A model generated the notes under the pieces. The model saw only the letters and a list, made by a program, of their open reading frames with translations, had not been told where the DNA came from and did no database searches. A stretch of DNA of 64,000 nucleotides. It comes from Paenibacillus sp. FSL R7-0337 (GTDB taxonomy: Bacteria; Bacillota; Bacilli; Paenibacillales; Paenibacillaceae). The position numbers and the translations under genes were made by a program. Positions within the stretch are counted from its first letter, which is position 1. Each line of letters begins with the position of its first letter. The stretch is from the NCBI RefSeq assembly GCF_037969875.1, contig NZ_CP150218.1, positions 124,001 to 188,000 on the forward strand, given 5' to 3'. Of the stretch, positions 17,253-24,895 are shown one piece after another.

Positions 17253-18182
17253 GTGAATCTCGATATGAATCCATTTAATAGAAAAGTCAATGTTCCTTAC
17301 GTCAAATTCCGTAAAGCCAACATCCTCCGAAACGACTCTACCCAGCATGACTGGCAGCACTGGGGCGGCTACCGGAATCAGATCCGGCAAGTTTTGGAGC
17401 AAACTCTGGAGCATAACCGCTGCGGGCACGGGCATATTTTATTACTCGGAGCAGGGAACGGAAACGATGTGCCCATCTCGTACATCGAGTCTATATTTGA
17501 ACGGATCACAATCGTCGATATTGATGAAAAAGCGTTGGACCGCTTTCTGGCCAAGTCGGCGCACCCGGAAAAATACGAACGAGCAATCATTGATCTGACC
17601 GGCGTAGGAAGAGAAGTGTCTTCTCCGGATGACTTGAAAGAAAAGGTCGACGATTTGCTGCCAAAGGTGGACTTCTCGCCGCTGCACCCTCCTTTTGACG
17701 TGGTCATGAATTTATGCTTCACAACGCAGCTCATCTCCGCCTTTTTTTACAGGAAGAAAAATAGGGTTGTCCATACGCCAGAATACAGCGCTCAGCTGGA
17801 TCAGTTGCTTGAACGGATTCATATCAACATCTTTGAATCATTGCGGGGCCTCTTGGCATCGGACGGGGTGATTGTTCATTTAACCGATACTCTGCTGCTG
17901 CAGCACATGAAAACAACCGGCTATACCAGCCCGGCTACTTTTAAGACTCTGGAGCTGACGGGAGGGAATATCCGGGATAACTTGGACTTGATTTATGAGC
18001 ATCTGCCGGAGCTGGCTAAACAAGGCTTATGCCTGCCGGGAGCATTTGTCCACGTTCATCCGCAAATTATGCAGTTGTATAAAGTTGAATTAAGGTTTTC
18101 GTTGCTGTGGGAGTTCGTCCATGACGAATATGAAGACAGGGATTACTTTGTGAGCGCGCATGTGCTGACCAAACTGTCGTAG
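17253..18182 (+). CDS. SAM-dependent methyltransferase-like protein in the iron operon
   Basis: 309 residues, cytoplasmic. The Gly-rich ILLLGAGNGNDVP loop and the acidic VDIDEKAL that ends strand 2 match a class I SAM-binding Rossmann fold; later parts (FDVVMNLCFTTQLISAFF, GVIVHLTDTLLL) fit the same fold. Substrate unknown. The gene begins 5 bp after the lipoprotein stop (GTG 17253; ATG 17265 with AGGAAGG upstream is also possible), so it is co-transcribed with Fur-controlled genes. A role in siderophore or metallophore metabolism is inference; nicotianamine-synthase-like enzymes share this fold but I see no firm match. Confidence 0.75.
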   Translation: MNLDMNPFNRKVNVPYVKFRKANILRNDSTQHDWQHWGGYRNQIRQVLEQTLEHNRCGHGHILLLGAGNGNDVPISYIESIFERITIVDIDEKALDRFLAKSAHPEKYERAIIDLTGVGREVSSPDDLKEKVDDLLPKVDFSPLHPPFDVVMNLCFTTQLISAFFYRKKNRVVHTPEYSAQLDQLLERIHINIFESLRGLLASDGVIVHLTDTLLLQHMKTTGYTSPATFKTLELTGGNIRDNLDLIYEHLPELAKQGLCLPGAFVHVHPQIMQLYKVELRFSLLWEFVHDEYEDRDYFVSAHVLTKLS

Positions 18183-18277
18183 AAGGTAGCCGGACCGGTC
18201 TTAGGTAGAACTGACGAAGGGGAGTGGGGGCTGCTAATCCGGATCGTTTGTAAGTTGTTAACAGGAAAGCCCCCAAA

Positions 18278-18293
18278 CCCGCGTCCGACGCGG
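18278..18293 (-). terminator. Terminator of the OsmC gene
   Basis: CCGCGTC/GACGCGG palindrome directly downstream of the minus-strand gene ending at 18316, followed on that strand by GGTTTGGGGGC. Nearly the same hairpin recurs at 20561-20581. Confidence 0.55.
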
Positions 18294-18315
18294 CTCCTCG
18301 GTTCTTATCGGTTGC

Positions 18316-18762
18316 TTAGCTTTCGATGATAATGCTGTCCAGCTTGAGATTAACCGGGTTTGCGAGCGTATCTCCAACTGGGCATTTGCTTTCCAGGAAT
18401 CGTACAAATTCTTCAACCTGTTCTTTGGGTGAATCTGTTTTAATACGGAAGGTATACCGAATTTCTGAATAGCCCGGACGCACCTCCGACTTGTTGAAAA
18501 AGCCATCCAGATCAAGATCGCCTTCTACATCCACGAAGAAATCCTTGAGGTTCACGCCGAATTTAGGCGCATACACTCTGGCTACGATAGACTGACATGC
18601 TCCCAGCGAGGCCAGCAAAGCTTCGACCGGATTCATTCCGGTATCGGTTCCGCCCAAGCTTTTGGGCTCGTCAATAATAAATTCAAAGTTTCGGGATGCT
18701 ACTTTCACCTGGACTCCGTCTTGCAAATGCGCAGATGCTTTAAAGGTTTGGAGAGCGGTCAT
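18316..18762 (-). CDS. OsmC/YhfA family protein
   Basis: 148 residues. OsmC-fold thiol peroxidase-like protein with the family's two Cys in LLASLGACQS (about residue 54) and ESKCPVGDTLANP (about 127), and NPVEALLA preceding the first Cys. The family reduces organic hydroperoxides through this pair, or in the YhfA branch has an unclear role. AAGGAGATTTTAAAA stands before the ATG. Monocistronic. The promoter region is AT-rich with the imperfect repeats AATTTAAATCA and TGATTATTTTAAATTT, perhaps an operator, but no OhrR site was recognised. Confidence 0.9.
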   Translation of the reverse strand: MTALQTFKASAHLQDGVQVKVASRNFEFIIDEPKSLGGTDTGMNPVEALLASLGACQSIVARVYAPKFGVNLKDFFVDVEGDLDLDGFFNKSEVRPGYSEIRYTFRIKTDSPKEQVEEFVRFLESKCPVGDTLANPVNLKLDSIIIES

Positions 18763-18963
18763 TTTTAAAATCTCCTTTTATGGTTTAGTTTATAATAATT
18801 TAAATCATACTTTTCCGCTGTGATTATTTTAAATTTAACGGACTATATTGTCAATCCTCAAATTACCAACTTGCCTATCTCTGGAACAGCGCGTGCGAAA
18901 ATGCCGAAAAAGGGCCGTGAGCAGCCTGCCTTCCGGCAACCTGTGGATGTGATCCAGCCTGTA

Positions 18964-18986
18964 AGAACAGATTGACAATCTGTTCT
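18964..18986 (+). promoter_or_regulatory. Palindrome upstream of the MFS gene
   Basis: AGAACAGATTG and CAATCTGTTCT flank a single A (18964-18986), an 11-bp perfect inverted repeat followed by TTTTA. No plus-strand gene ends close before it, so an operator for a TetR/MarR-type repressor or a leader attenuator is more likely than an ordinary terminator. Confidence 0.5.
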
Positions 18987-19001
18987 TTTAAATATATTGT
19001 A

Positions 19002-19056
19002 GATATATTAAGTCTTTGATTGGATTCTTATATTTTAATTAAAGACTTGAAATATC
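19002..19056 (+). promoter_or_regulatory. Second inverted repeat in the MFS leader
   Basis: The arm at 19002-19017 (GATATATTAAGTCTTT) and the arm at 19041-19056 match as an inverted repeat at 14 of 16 positions across a 23-bp AT-rich spacer, 40 bp before the ATG. It could be an operator pair or an RNA stem in the 5' leader. Confidence 0.45.
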
Positions 19057-19096
19057 TTCAATGTATTTAAATAGACGGGAGACAGGTGGAGTAACC

Positions 19097-20470
19097 ATGA
19101 AGAGTAAGCCCGGTATCATCGTTTCATCATTGGTAATTGCGAATTTTCTTGGCCAGTTGATGCAAACCATGCTGAATACGGCGTTGCCGAGAATGATGCA
19201 GGATTTAGGGATTAATGAAGGGAAGGCACAATGGCTGATTACAATATATTATCTGATTGCAGGCATAACCGTGCCTATTGCCGGATTTTTGATCGGAAGA
19301 TTCACTACGAGAGGGTTATTCTTTACTTCGGCAGGCGCCTTTGCCGCTGGAACCCTTCTTGCTGGAGGCTCTTCTGACTTCGCGTTCATCCTGATAGGAC
19401 GAATGATTCAAGGGATCGGCGCTGGGTTATTAATGCCGCTGTTTCAGACCACGATTTTAAGAGTCTACCCTAAGGAAAAAATAGGTTCAGCAATGGGTTT
19501 AATAGGACTCGTTATGGGGCTCGCTCCGGCACTAGGCCCGACACTGTCGGGCTTAGTTGTTCAGGAGCACTCGTGGCGTATCCTCTTTTATGGAATCCTG
19601 CCTATTGGTATTGCCAATTTACTGTTAGCTGCTTTCTGTTTAAAGAATGTGGGGGAGAGCCATAAGGAAAAGCTGGACCTGAGATCCATTCTGTACTCAA
19701 CAATAGGGTTTGCTAGTCTGTTATATGGTGTGAATCTGGCTGGAGAGCAGGGAGCCTCCCTTATAATGGCAGGGATGGTTACGATAATTGGCATCTTGTT
19801 CATAACTCTATTCATTAGGCGGCAAATACAGTTGACGATCCCGCTGCTTGATTTCAACCTGTTCCGCAACCGGAGGTTCACAAGCGCTTCAATAATAGGA
19901 GTGCTGATGTTCATAGTCATGGTCGGTAGTGAGCTGCTGCTTCCGTTGTATGTACAGAATGTCAGGGGACTTACGCCTAGAGAGTCGGGTCTGATGCTGC
20001 TGCCGGGAGCACTGCTCATGGGACTGACTAGTGTATTTGCCGGCAGGTTATATGACCGCTATGGAATTCAGCTGATTCTCCGCGGTGGTTATATCCTCAT
20101 AGCTGGGATTACCTTGCTCTTGCCGCTTATGATATCTATTCAATCTTCCATCCCGCTTTTCGCTATAGCGTATACCTTTCTTATGGTTGGAATTGGATGT
20201 ATCATGACACCCGTTACTGCGTATACGATGGCTAGTGTACCTGTACAAATGATTACCCATGCTTCTCCAATGACCATTTCGATCCGCTCGTTAGCCAGTT
20301 CCCTCGGAGGCGTTTTTCTGATTGCAATCATGACTCTATCCAGGAATAACACTTCATTAGTCGGTATGGAGAACATACTGCTTGGCTTTCACATGGCATT
20401 TTGGAGCTTGACTGTAATTGCCGCCGCAGGTTTAATCCTTTCTTTCAATTTAAAGGGACAAAATTCATGA
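19097..20470 (+). CDS. MFS drug-efflux transporter, DHA2/EmrB-like
   Basis: 457-residue integral membrane protein with about 12-14 hydrophobic spans. MFS signatures are visible: NTALPRMMQDLG in the first loop, GRFTTRG (motif A) and GRMIQGIGAGLLMP in TM4, and GLAPALGPTLSG in TM5 (antiporter motif C), pointing to proton-driven drug export of the EmrB/LmrB type. The start is ATG 19097 with GGTGGAG upstream; an in-frame ATG at 19061 lacks a ribosome site. Two inverted repeats precede it and suggest regulated expression. No EmrA partner or repressor gene is adjacent. Confidence 0.92.
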   Translation: MKSKPGIIVSSLVIANFLGQLMQTMLNTALPRMMQDLGINEGKAQWLITIYYLIAGITVPIAGFLIGRFTTRGLFFTSAGAFAAGTLLAGGSSDFAFILIGRMIQGIGAGLLMPLFQTTILRVYPKEKIGSAMGLIGLVMGLAPALGPTLSGLVVQEHSWRILFYGILPIGIANLLLAAFCLKNVGESHKEKLDLRSILYSTIGFASLLYGVNLAGEQGASLIMAGMVTIIGILFITLFIRRQIQLTIPLLDFNLFRNRRFTSASIIGVLMFIVMVGSELLLPLYVQNVRGLTPRESGLMLLPGALLMGLTSVFAGRLYDRYGIQLILRGGYILIAGITLLLPLMISIQSSIPLFAIAYTFLMVGIGCIMTPVTAYTMASVPVQMITHASPMTISIRSLASSLGGVFLIAIMTLSRNNTSLVGMENILLGFHMAFWSLTVIAAAGLILSFNLKGQNS

Positions 20471-20560
20471 TGCTAAATTATATTTAGCACTTTATATTAT
20501 GCTATAAAGTAGAGTCAGGTACTCTGTAAGAACCATACATCGCATAACTCCAGCACAAAA

Positions 20561-20581
20561 AGCCCGCGTCCGACGCGGGCT
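20561..20581. terminator. Bidirectional terminator
   Basis: AGCCCGCGTC and GACGCGGGCT form a GC-rich stem with AAAAA before it and CTTAA after, between the convergent MFS and sulfurtransferase genes. Confidence 0.75.
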
Positions 20582-20589
20582 CTTAAACG

Positions 20590-21486
20590 TTACTCTTCCT
20601 CAGTGGCAATAGGATTTGCCGAAAAGGATATCCAATCACTCCAGCTCCCCGCATACAGCCGCACATTATTGAATCCAGCCTTCTCCAGTGCCAGGATGTT
20701 CGGGCAGGCGGTTACGCCGGAGCCGCAGTAGACGATGATCTCCGCATCCTTGCTCAGTCCGGCGAAATGCTCCTGAAGCTCATCCGCGCTCCTCCAGCTG
20801 CCGTCTGCGTTCTGCGTGTCTTTCCAAAAGTAGTTGAGCGCGCCGGGGATATGGCCGGCCTTCTTATCAAGAGTCTCATTCTGGCCGTGATAGCGGTCAT
20901 TGGCCCGGGAATCGATCAGCACGGGAAGAGTAGGTACGGTATCCGCAACGTTGACGTCATTCCCAGACTTAGCGCCAGCATTATTAACTGTCTTCTCCGA
21001 CACCTCCCGCACCTCCTCAACTCCCGCCAGCATCTGCGGCTGAACATTAGCTGTAAAGGTACTAGGCACCCGCACCGGCTGGTGATCCGTCACCGGATAT
21101 TTCCCCTCTTTCCACTGGCTGAAGCCGCCTTCCAGAATGTATACCTGCTCATGCCCCAGGTAACGCAGCAGCCACCACAGACGGGCGGCGTTCATGCCGT
21201 TCTCATCGTCGTAGGCGACAATGCGAGTATCATTGCCGATGCCGAGCTTCGAGAGCCTGGCGGCCAGCACCTGCGGGTCTGGCAGGGGATGGCGTCCGCC
21301 ATGTTCGCCTACAGGAGCAGACAGATCCAATTCCAAATCGAGATAGACCGCGCCTGGAATATGCTCTTGTTCATAGCTGTCTCTGCCGGCCCCGGGCTTG
21401 CCCAGGGTGAACCGGCAGTCCACGATGGTCTGCTCCGGCTCATAGAGTCTGGCGAGCAGCCAGCGTTTGTTAACGGTTGCGTCCAT
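20590..21486 (-). CDS. Thiosulfate/3-mercaptopyruvate sulfurtransferase (tandem rhodanese)
   Basis: 298 residues, cytoplasmic. Two rhodanese domains: the N-terminal inactive one (DCRFTLGKPGAGRDSYEQEH, HIPGAVYLDLE) and the C-terminal catalytic one (LIDSRANDRYHG, GHIPGALNY, then VYCGSGVTA with the persulfide-carrying Cys). It moves sulfane sulfur from thiosulfate or 3-mercaptopyruvate to cyanide or thiol acceptors. ATG 21486 with AAGGATGGGAT is preferred to an in-frame ATG at 21513, which lies next to a TATAAT. Between the domains is an insert rich in Asn/Asp/Val (about residues 165-190). Monocistronic. Confidence 0.92.
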   Translation of the reverse strand: MDATVNKRWLLARLYEPEQTIVDCRFTLGKPGAGRDSYEQEHIPGAVYLDLELDLSAPVGEHGGRHPLPDPQVLAARLSKLGIGNDTRIVAYDDENGMNAARLWWLLRYLGHEQVYILEGGFSQWKEGKYPVTDHQPVRVPSTFTANVQPQMLAGVEEVREVSEKTVNNAGAKSGNDVNVADTVPTLPVLIDSRANDRYHGQNETLDKKAGHIPGALNYFWKDTQNADGSWRSADELQEHFAGLSKDAEIIVYCGSGVTACPNILALEKAGFNNVRLYAGSWSDWISFSANPIATEEE

Positions 21487-21580
21487 ATGTATCCCATCCT
21501 TTGCTTGTATCATTTGGATTATATTATAGCGGATAATCAGCCGCTCCGCATATTATCGAACTGGTGCAAGCATGGGCTTA

Positions 21581-21862
21581 TCAGATCCGGAGTGATCGTG
21601 ATAGTGAGCGGGCTGCTATCCTATACAGTTTTACCAGAAACAAAAAAAGCTCAGGACTCGCCTGAGCAATTGCGAACGTTGTTGTGAAATTCAGAGTTTC
21701 AGCTATCCCCTCCGGGCCGGAATCTGTGATACTGTAGGCATTGACAACAATTGGTTCGAGCCTTGCAGCGGTTGTATTGGTGATGCGAAGCTCGACAAAC
21801 TGTGAGATTACTGTTCCAGTAGGTTCAAGGTTGGGCACTGCACCGATAGTATAAATTGGCAT
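21581..21862 (-). CDS. Small hypothetical protein whose frame runs through a terminator
   Basis: 93 codons from ATG 21862 (AAAGGAGGACTTGCAA upstream). The first ~60 residues (MPIYTIGAVPNLEP, VISQFVELRITNTTAARLEP) look like a compact beta-rich domain of unknown family. The last ~35 codons cross a perfect rho-independent hairpin at 21642-21667 and encode an unlikely tail (FLFLVKLYRIAARSLSRSLRI). The natural stop has probably been lost: one base fewer in GAGGGGATAG near codon 55 would give an in-frame TAG. No signal peptide. Function unknown. Confidence 0.55.
   Translation of the reverse strand: MPIYTIGAVPNLEPTGTVISQFVELRITNTTAARLEPIVVNAYSITDSGPEGIAETLNFTTTFAIAQASPELFLFLVKLYRIAARSLSRSLRI
21642..21667 (-). 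terminator. Terminator inside the open frame
   Basis: On the minus strand GCTCAGG-CGAGT-CCTGAGC is followed by TTTTTTT, a textbook intrinsic terminator. It lies about 60 bp before the formal stop codon of the gene it ends. Confidence 0.85.
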
Positions 21863-22039
21863 TTGCAAGTCCTCCTTTTCTCTTGATAATGCAATGTATG
21901 TAAATTTGATAGATTGTTTTGTATAATTGTCTTTCGTTAACTAAAAAAGGCGACTGGATCAGAGGATAGCGAACCGCCCCAATCCTAGTAGAGTTGACAG
22001 CGCAGTATCCGGATTCTACAATTGCTTCTGAACGTACAG

Positions 22040-22116
22040 GTGGAAACGGCTTTACAGTCCTTTTAGGGACGGCACCGTTTCAGCGAGAAATAGAAGGATA
22101 ATTTATAACGTGAAAC
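22040..22116 (+). repeat. Dispersed intergenic repeat, copy A
   Basis: 77 bp from GTGGAAACGG to GTGAAAC. It is about 88% identical to the reverse complement of 49105-49182; the block from CCGTTTCAGCG to GGATAATTTAT (about 32 bp) is identical. Internal inverted repeats GTCC/GGAC and GAAAC/GTTTC suggest a folded element. Confidence 0.75.
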
Positions 22117-22241
22117 ATATAAATTCTATATTTTAAGAAAGGGGGCATAAGCCTACGGAAGCTACATGGAGTCAGGCCTGGCCTGAATGGAAGGGTACGC
22201 TGTGCAAACGGAGCGGAGGCTGGAATAATACAACGTATTTT

Positions 22242-23105
22242 GTGGAGAGCGGGGAACGCCGAGCTGTGCTGCGCGTCTATGATACACATAGAGACAGGAA
22301 TAAAATAGAGTTCGAGCATACTATCTTGCAGAAGCTAAATGCATTGAATCTTTCTTTTACAATACCTGTTCCGATTCTTACCGTTACGGGGGAGACGTTA
22401 GTACAATTGGAGGATGGCACAGATAAATTTGCCTGCCTGTTCAGGTATATTGAAGGAGAATCTCCCACCGAACAGGATTTTGGCTTCTATGATTCGCTCG
22501 GAGAGGCGGCAGGCACATTATCCGTTGCCCTGACTAAGGTGGAGACAGGGATAGCTCCAGTATACCGTCCATACTATGAGCTGCGGACCTCCTATCCGCT
22601 GTGCACCCGTGAAGCGCTACATGGTCTGGTGACGGACCCGCCTGAATCTCTGAAGGAGCTGCTGCCAGAGCTGACAGTATTAGTGGAGGCCTACGACAAT
22701 GTGGCTGACTCGCTGGAACAGCTTCAGAGCCTGCCGCATCAGCTGGTGCACGGCGATCTGAATGCTTCCAACCTGCTGGTGGATGGAGCGGATACTACCC
22801 GGGTGACGGCACTGCTGGATTTTGAATTTTGCACCAGGGATGTAAGGGTTATGGATGCTGCAGTAATTCTGTCGGCCTTGCTCAGTCATGAGGAATCGGA
22901 GAAGGTCATTCGTGATTTCTGGAGGGGGTATAATCGCATAGTCTCGCTGACTCCCGAAGAACTGGCGGCTATTCCGGTGCTTATGCTCCTCCGTAAAATA
23001 GATGTGTTCCTGCATTTCGTCACCCGTTACTGGGAAGGGACCGATGAGGTGAATGTCCTGCAGCAGCAGGTGAGGGAGCTGGCGGCAGAGGTCTCTGCGA
23101 TGTAG
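22242..23105 (+). CDS. APH-fold phosphotransferase, N-terminus unclear
   Basis: 287 codons from GTG 22242. Aminoglycoside/homoserine-kinase-type fold: VLRVYDTHRDRNKIEFE supplies the nucleotide-binding region, LVHGDLNASNLL the catalytic loop (His-x-Asp-x4-Asn), and LLDFEF the metal-binding Asp. Substrate unknown. The frame is open back to 22137 and the upstream codons read KRSGGWNNTTYFV, typical of the family N-terminus, but no ATG/GTG/TTG exists there; CTG 22200 with GGAAGG 5 bp before is one option. A start-codon mutation or frameshift near 22147-22155 is suspected. Confidence 0.75.
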   Translation: MESGERRAVLRVYDTHRDRNKIEFEHTILQKLNALNLSFTIPVPILTVTGETLVQLEDGTDKFACLFRYIEGESPTEQDFGFYDSLGEAAGTLSVALTKVETGIAPVYRPYYELRTSYPLCTREALHGLVTDPPESLKELLPELTVLVEAYDNVADSLEQLQSLPHQLVHGDLNASNLLVDGADTTRVTALLDFEFCTRDVRVMDAAVILSALLSHEESEKVIRDFWRGYNRIVSLTPEELAAIPVLMLLRKIDVFLHFVTRYWEGTDEVNVLQQQVRELAAEVSAM

Positions 23106-23108
23106 GAG

Positions 23109-23135
23109 GGAAGCTTGCGCTCCCTTCAAGCTTCC
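23109..23135. terminator. Terminator-like hairpin between convergent kinase genes
   Basis: GGAAGCTTG (23109-23117) pairs with CAAGCTTCC (23127-23135). No long T-run, but it lies between the stops of two convergent genes (23105 and 23150). Confidence 0.5.
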
Positions 23136-23149
23136 TCAAGCAAGCTTTC

Positions 23150-24085
23150 TTACAGGAAAAGCTGCTGATTATGTATTCTTTTCATAAGCTCTCTGCCAGA
23201 CCGGACGACTTCGGGTTGATGATGGTGAGTACCCCAGCAGATATCGCCGAGGGCCATTTTGATGCAGCATATTTGTATTTCAGCAGACTGGTCCTTAAGC
23301 ACTTCAGGTCCATACCCTGCGAAATAGGCATCTCTGACTGACGGATGATCTATGAAATATCTGGCGAACAGAATGGAGAAGTTGTCCACAGCCAGCCCCC
23401 ACAACATATTCTCGAAGTCGATCATTCCCGTCAAAATCCCCTGGTCATTCACCAGCCAGTTGCCAGGCGTAGAGTCCCAGCTAATAGGCACAGGTGCGCT
23501 ATGCCGGAGGATATGAACATTCTGAAGTGCCCAGTCTGTTAACCTTCGTTCATAGGCTTGCAGCAGCCCCTCATCAACACACTGAGAAGTTAAGTCCTGA
23601 ATGGCAGCAGCAACATACTTCACCGGGTCAGCGTTGTGACTTAGCTCTATCGGGTTTCCGTATTGATCGGGGCGGCCGAACCAGCGGCCTGTCTGCGATA
23701 GGTGCAGAATCTTCGTTAATTCACCTGCCTTATAAAAAGCGGCTTCAGCAGCACTCGGGCTTAGTGCCGTCTCTCTCATAATGGACCCATCGATTGCAGT
23801 AATTAGTATAGCCTGCCAACCCTCCCCCTCGTAAGCAGCCATTAAATCAGGCACATACGACTTCAAGTGACCAACCCAATGACGGTATGCATAGACTTCC
23901 GGGTGCCATCTCTGTTTGCGGCTGTATGTTTTTATGTAATAACATTTAGAGTCCTGCTCGGCTTGCAGCTTCCAGACCCCGGTCCTTGCACTATTCTGTC
24001 TGTAATTCTCCAAGACTTGAAAGCTGCCAATGTCGGACTGTACCCGCCCGTACAACGCTGATGGATGGATATCCAGTGGATTCAT
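23150..24085 (-). CDS. APH-family phosphotransferase with altered catalytic loop
   Basis: 311 residues, cytoplasmic. The APH/choline-kinase fold is visible from CYYIKTYSRKQRWHPEVYAYR (nucleotide loop and Lys) to a catalytic loop SWDSTPGNWLV and MIDFENMLWG (metal-binding Asp). The catalytic Asp and Asn are kept but the usual His two residues before the Asp is Ser. Substrate unknown; resistance cannot be inferred. ATG 24085 is preferred over ATG 24106, because the latter is part of the AAGGAGGAT ribosome site. Convergent with the other APH-fold gene; the two are not close relatives by eye. Confidence 0.85.
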   Translation of the reverse strand: MNPLDIHPSALYGRVQSDIGSFQVLENYRQNSARTGVWKLQAEQDSKCYYIKTYSRKQRWHPEVYAYRHWVGHLKSYVPDLMAAYEGEGWQAILITAIDGSIMRETALSPSAAEAAFYKAGELTKILHLSQTGRWFGRPDQYGNPIELSHNADPVKYVAAAIQDLTSQCVDEGLLQAYERRLTDWALQNVHILRHSAPVPISWDSTPGNWLVNDQGILTGMIDFENMLWGLAVDNFSILFARYFIDHPSVRDAYFAGYGPEVLKDQSAEIQICCIKMALGDICWGTHHHQPEVVRSGRELMKRIHNQQLFL

Positions 24086-24178
24086 GCTCTGCTGATCCTC
24101 CTTCATAATAAGTGTTAATCACTATTTTACAGTAATATCCTATCACAGGAAGTTCACTAATCCATAGATACAACAAGG

Positions 24179-24218
24179 CAGGGCACTCTCCGGCTGGGCG
24201 ATACCAGAGGGTGCCCTG
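24179..24218 (-). terminator. Terminator-like hairpin after the crystallin-like gene
   Basis: CAGGGCAC (24179-24186) pairs with GTGCCCTG (24211-24218), extended by TCT/AGA, just downstream of the minus-strand gene ending at 24237. The tail CCTTGTTG is only moderately U-rich. Confidence 0.5.
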
Positions 24219-24236
24219 TTCAGTATGCGTATTCTG

Positions 24237-24608
24237 TTAGATTAAGCGGTAGCCTGCAGGAAGCTCCCCGCTGCTGCGGATACGGCGGATCTGATCCAGC
24301 GTCAGTCTCTGGTTGGTGGAGATGATCGACTCTACGTCATTGCCGGAGATGAAGTCATCCAGATCGCGGAGGCTGTGGTTGCCGCGAAGCACGCGGAAGC
24401 TGCCTCTGAAGCGGGTTCTGCTGAACAGAACGAGCGTAGCATTGCTGCTGGTCGAGAAGAAGCGGAGGCTTTCGATGCCATCCAGAATATTGTCCGTATT
24501 GCGGATACCGAGATTGCCTCTGTAGATTCTGCTTCTTCCCCGAAAGTTTTCTTCACTGTACACGGTCAGTCTTGGGAAAGTCTGCGAGATGTGCACCTCT
24601 TTATTCAT
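24237..24608 (-). CDS. Beta/gamma-crystallin-like protein
   Basis: 123 residues, no signal peptide. Two Greek-key repeats are visible: VYSEENFRGRSRIY..DGIESLRFF and LFSRTRFRGSFRVL..NDVESIIS. Each has the aromatic-x4-Phe-x-Gly corner, and the second keeps most of the (N/D)(N/D)xx(S/T)S calcium motif (NDVESI). Family members bind calcium and are often stress- or spore-related in microbes; the role here is unknown. AAGGAGGAGTTCAC precedes ATG 24608; a longer in-frame start at 24647 is unsupported. Monocistronic. Confidence 0.75.
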   Translation of the reverse strand: MNKEVHISQTFPRLTVYSEENFRGRSRIYRGNLGIRNTDNILDGIESLRFFSTSSNATLVLFSRTRFRGSFRVLRGNHSLRDLDDFISGNDVESIISTNQRLTLDQIRRIRSSGELPAGYRLI

Positions 24609-24895
24609 GTGAACTCCTCCTTGAAGCGGTTTTGGCAAAAGCAGCATGATACTGCCATCTGCAATACTATTCTATGTATGCTGATAGAGACTGGTATGGT
24701 TAGAACCCCTGCACGGATAGCCTGTTTAAATACAGCTTCAGGAAATTTTTCACAAACCTGCTTTACAAAACGAAATCCCTAGTGTACTATTTAACTAACA
24801 CACCGACACAACGTTGGAAAATACAGATGTTCCAGCTCAGCACCAACCCGTGGATTGAATATTCCACCTATACCGAACCGCACAAGGAGGCTGTC

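Noticed and set aside
24375..24782. Plus-strand Ala/Glu-rich frame opposite the crystallin-like gene
   Set aside because: Shadow of the minus-strand gene, which has a good ribosome site and family repeats.
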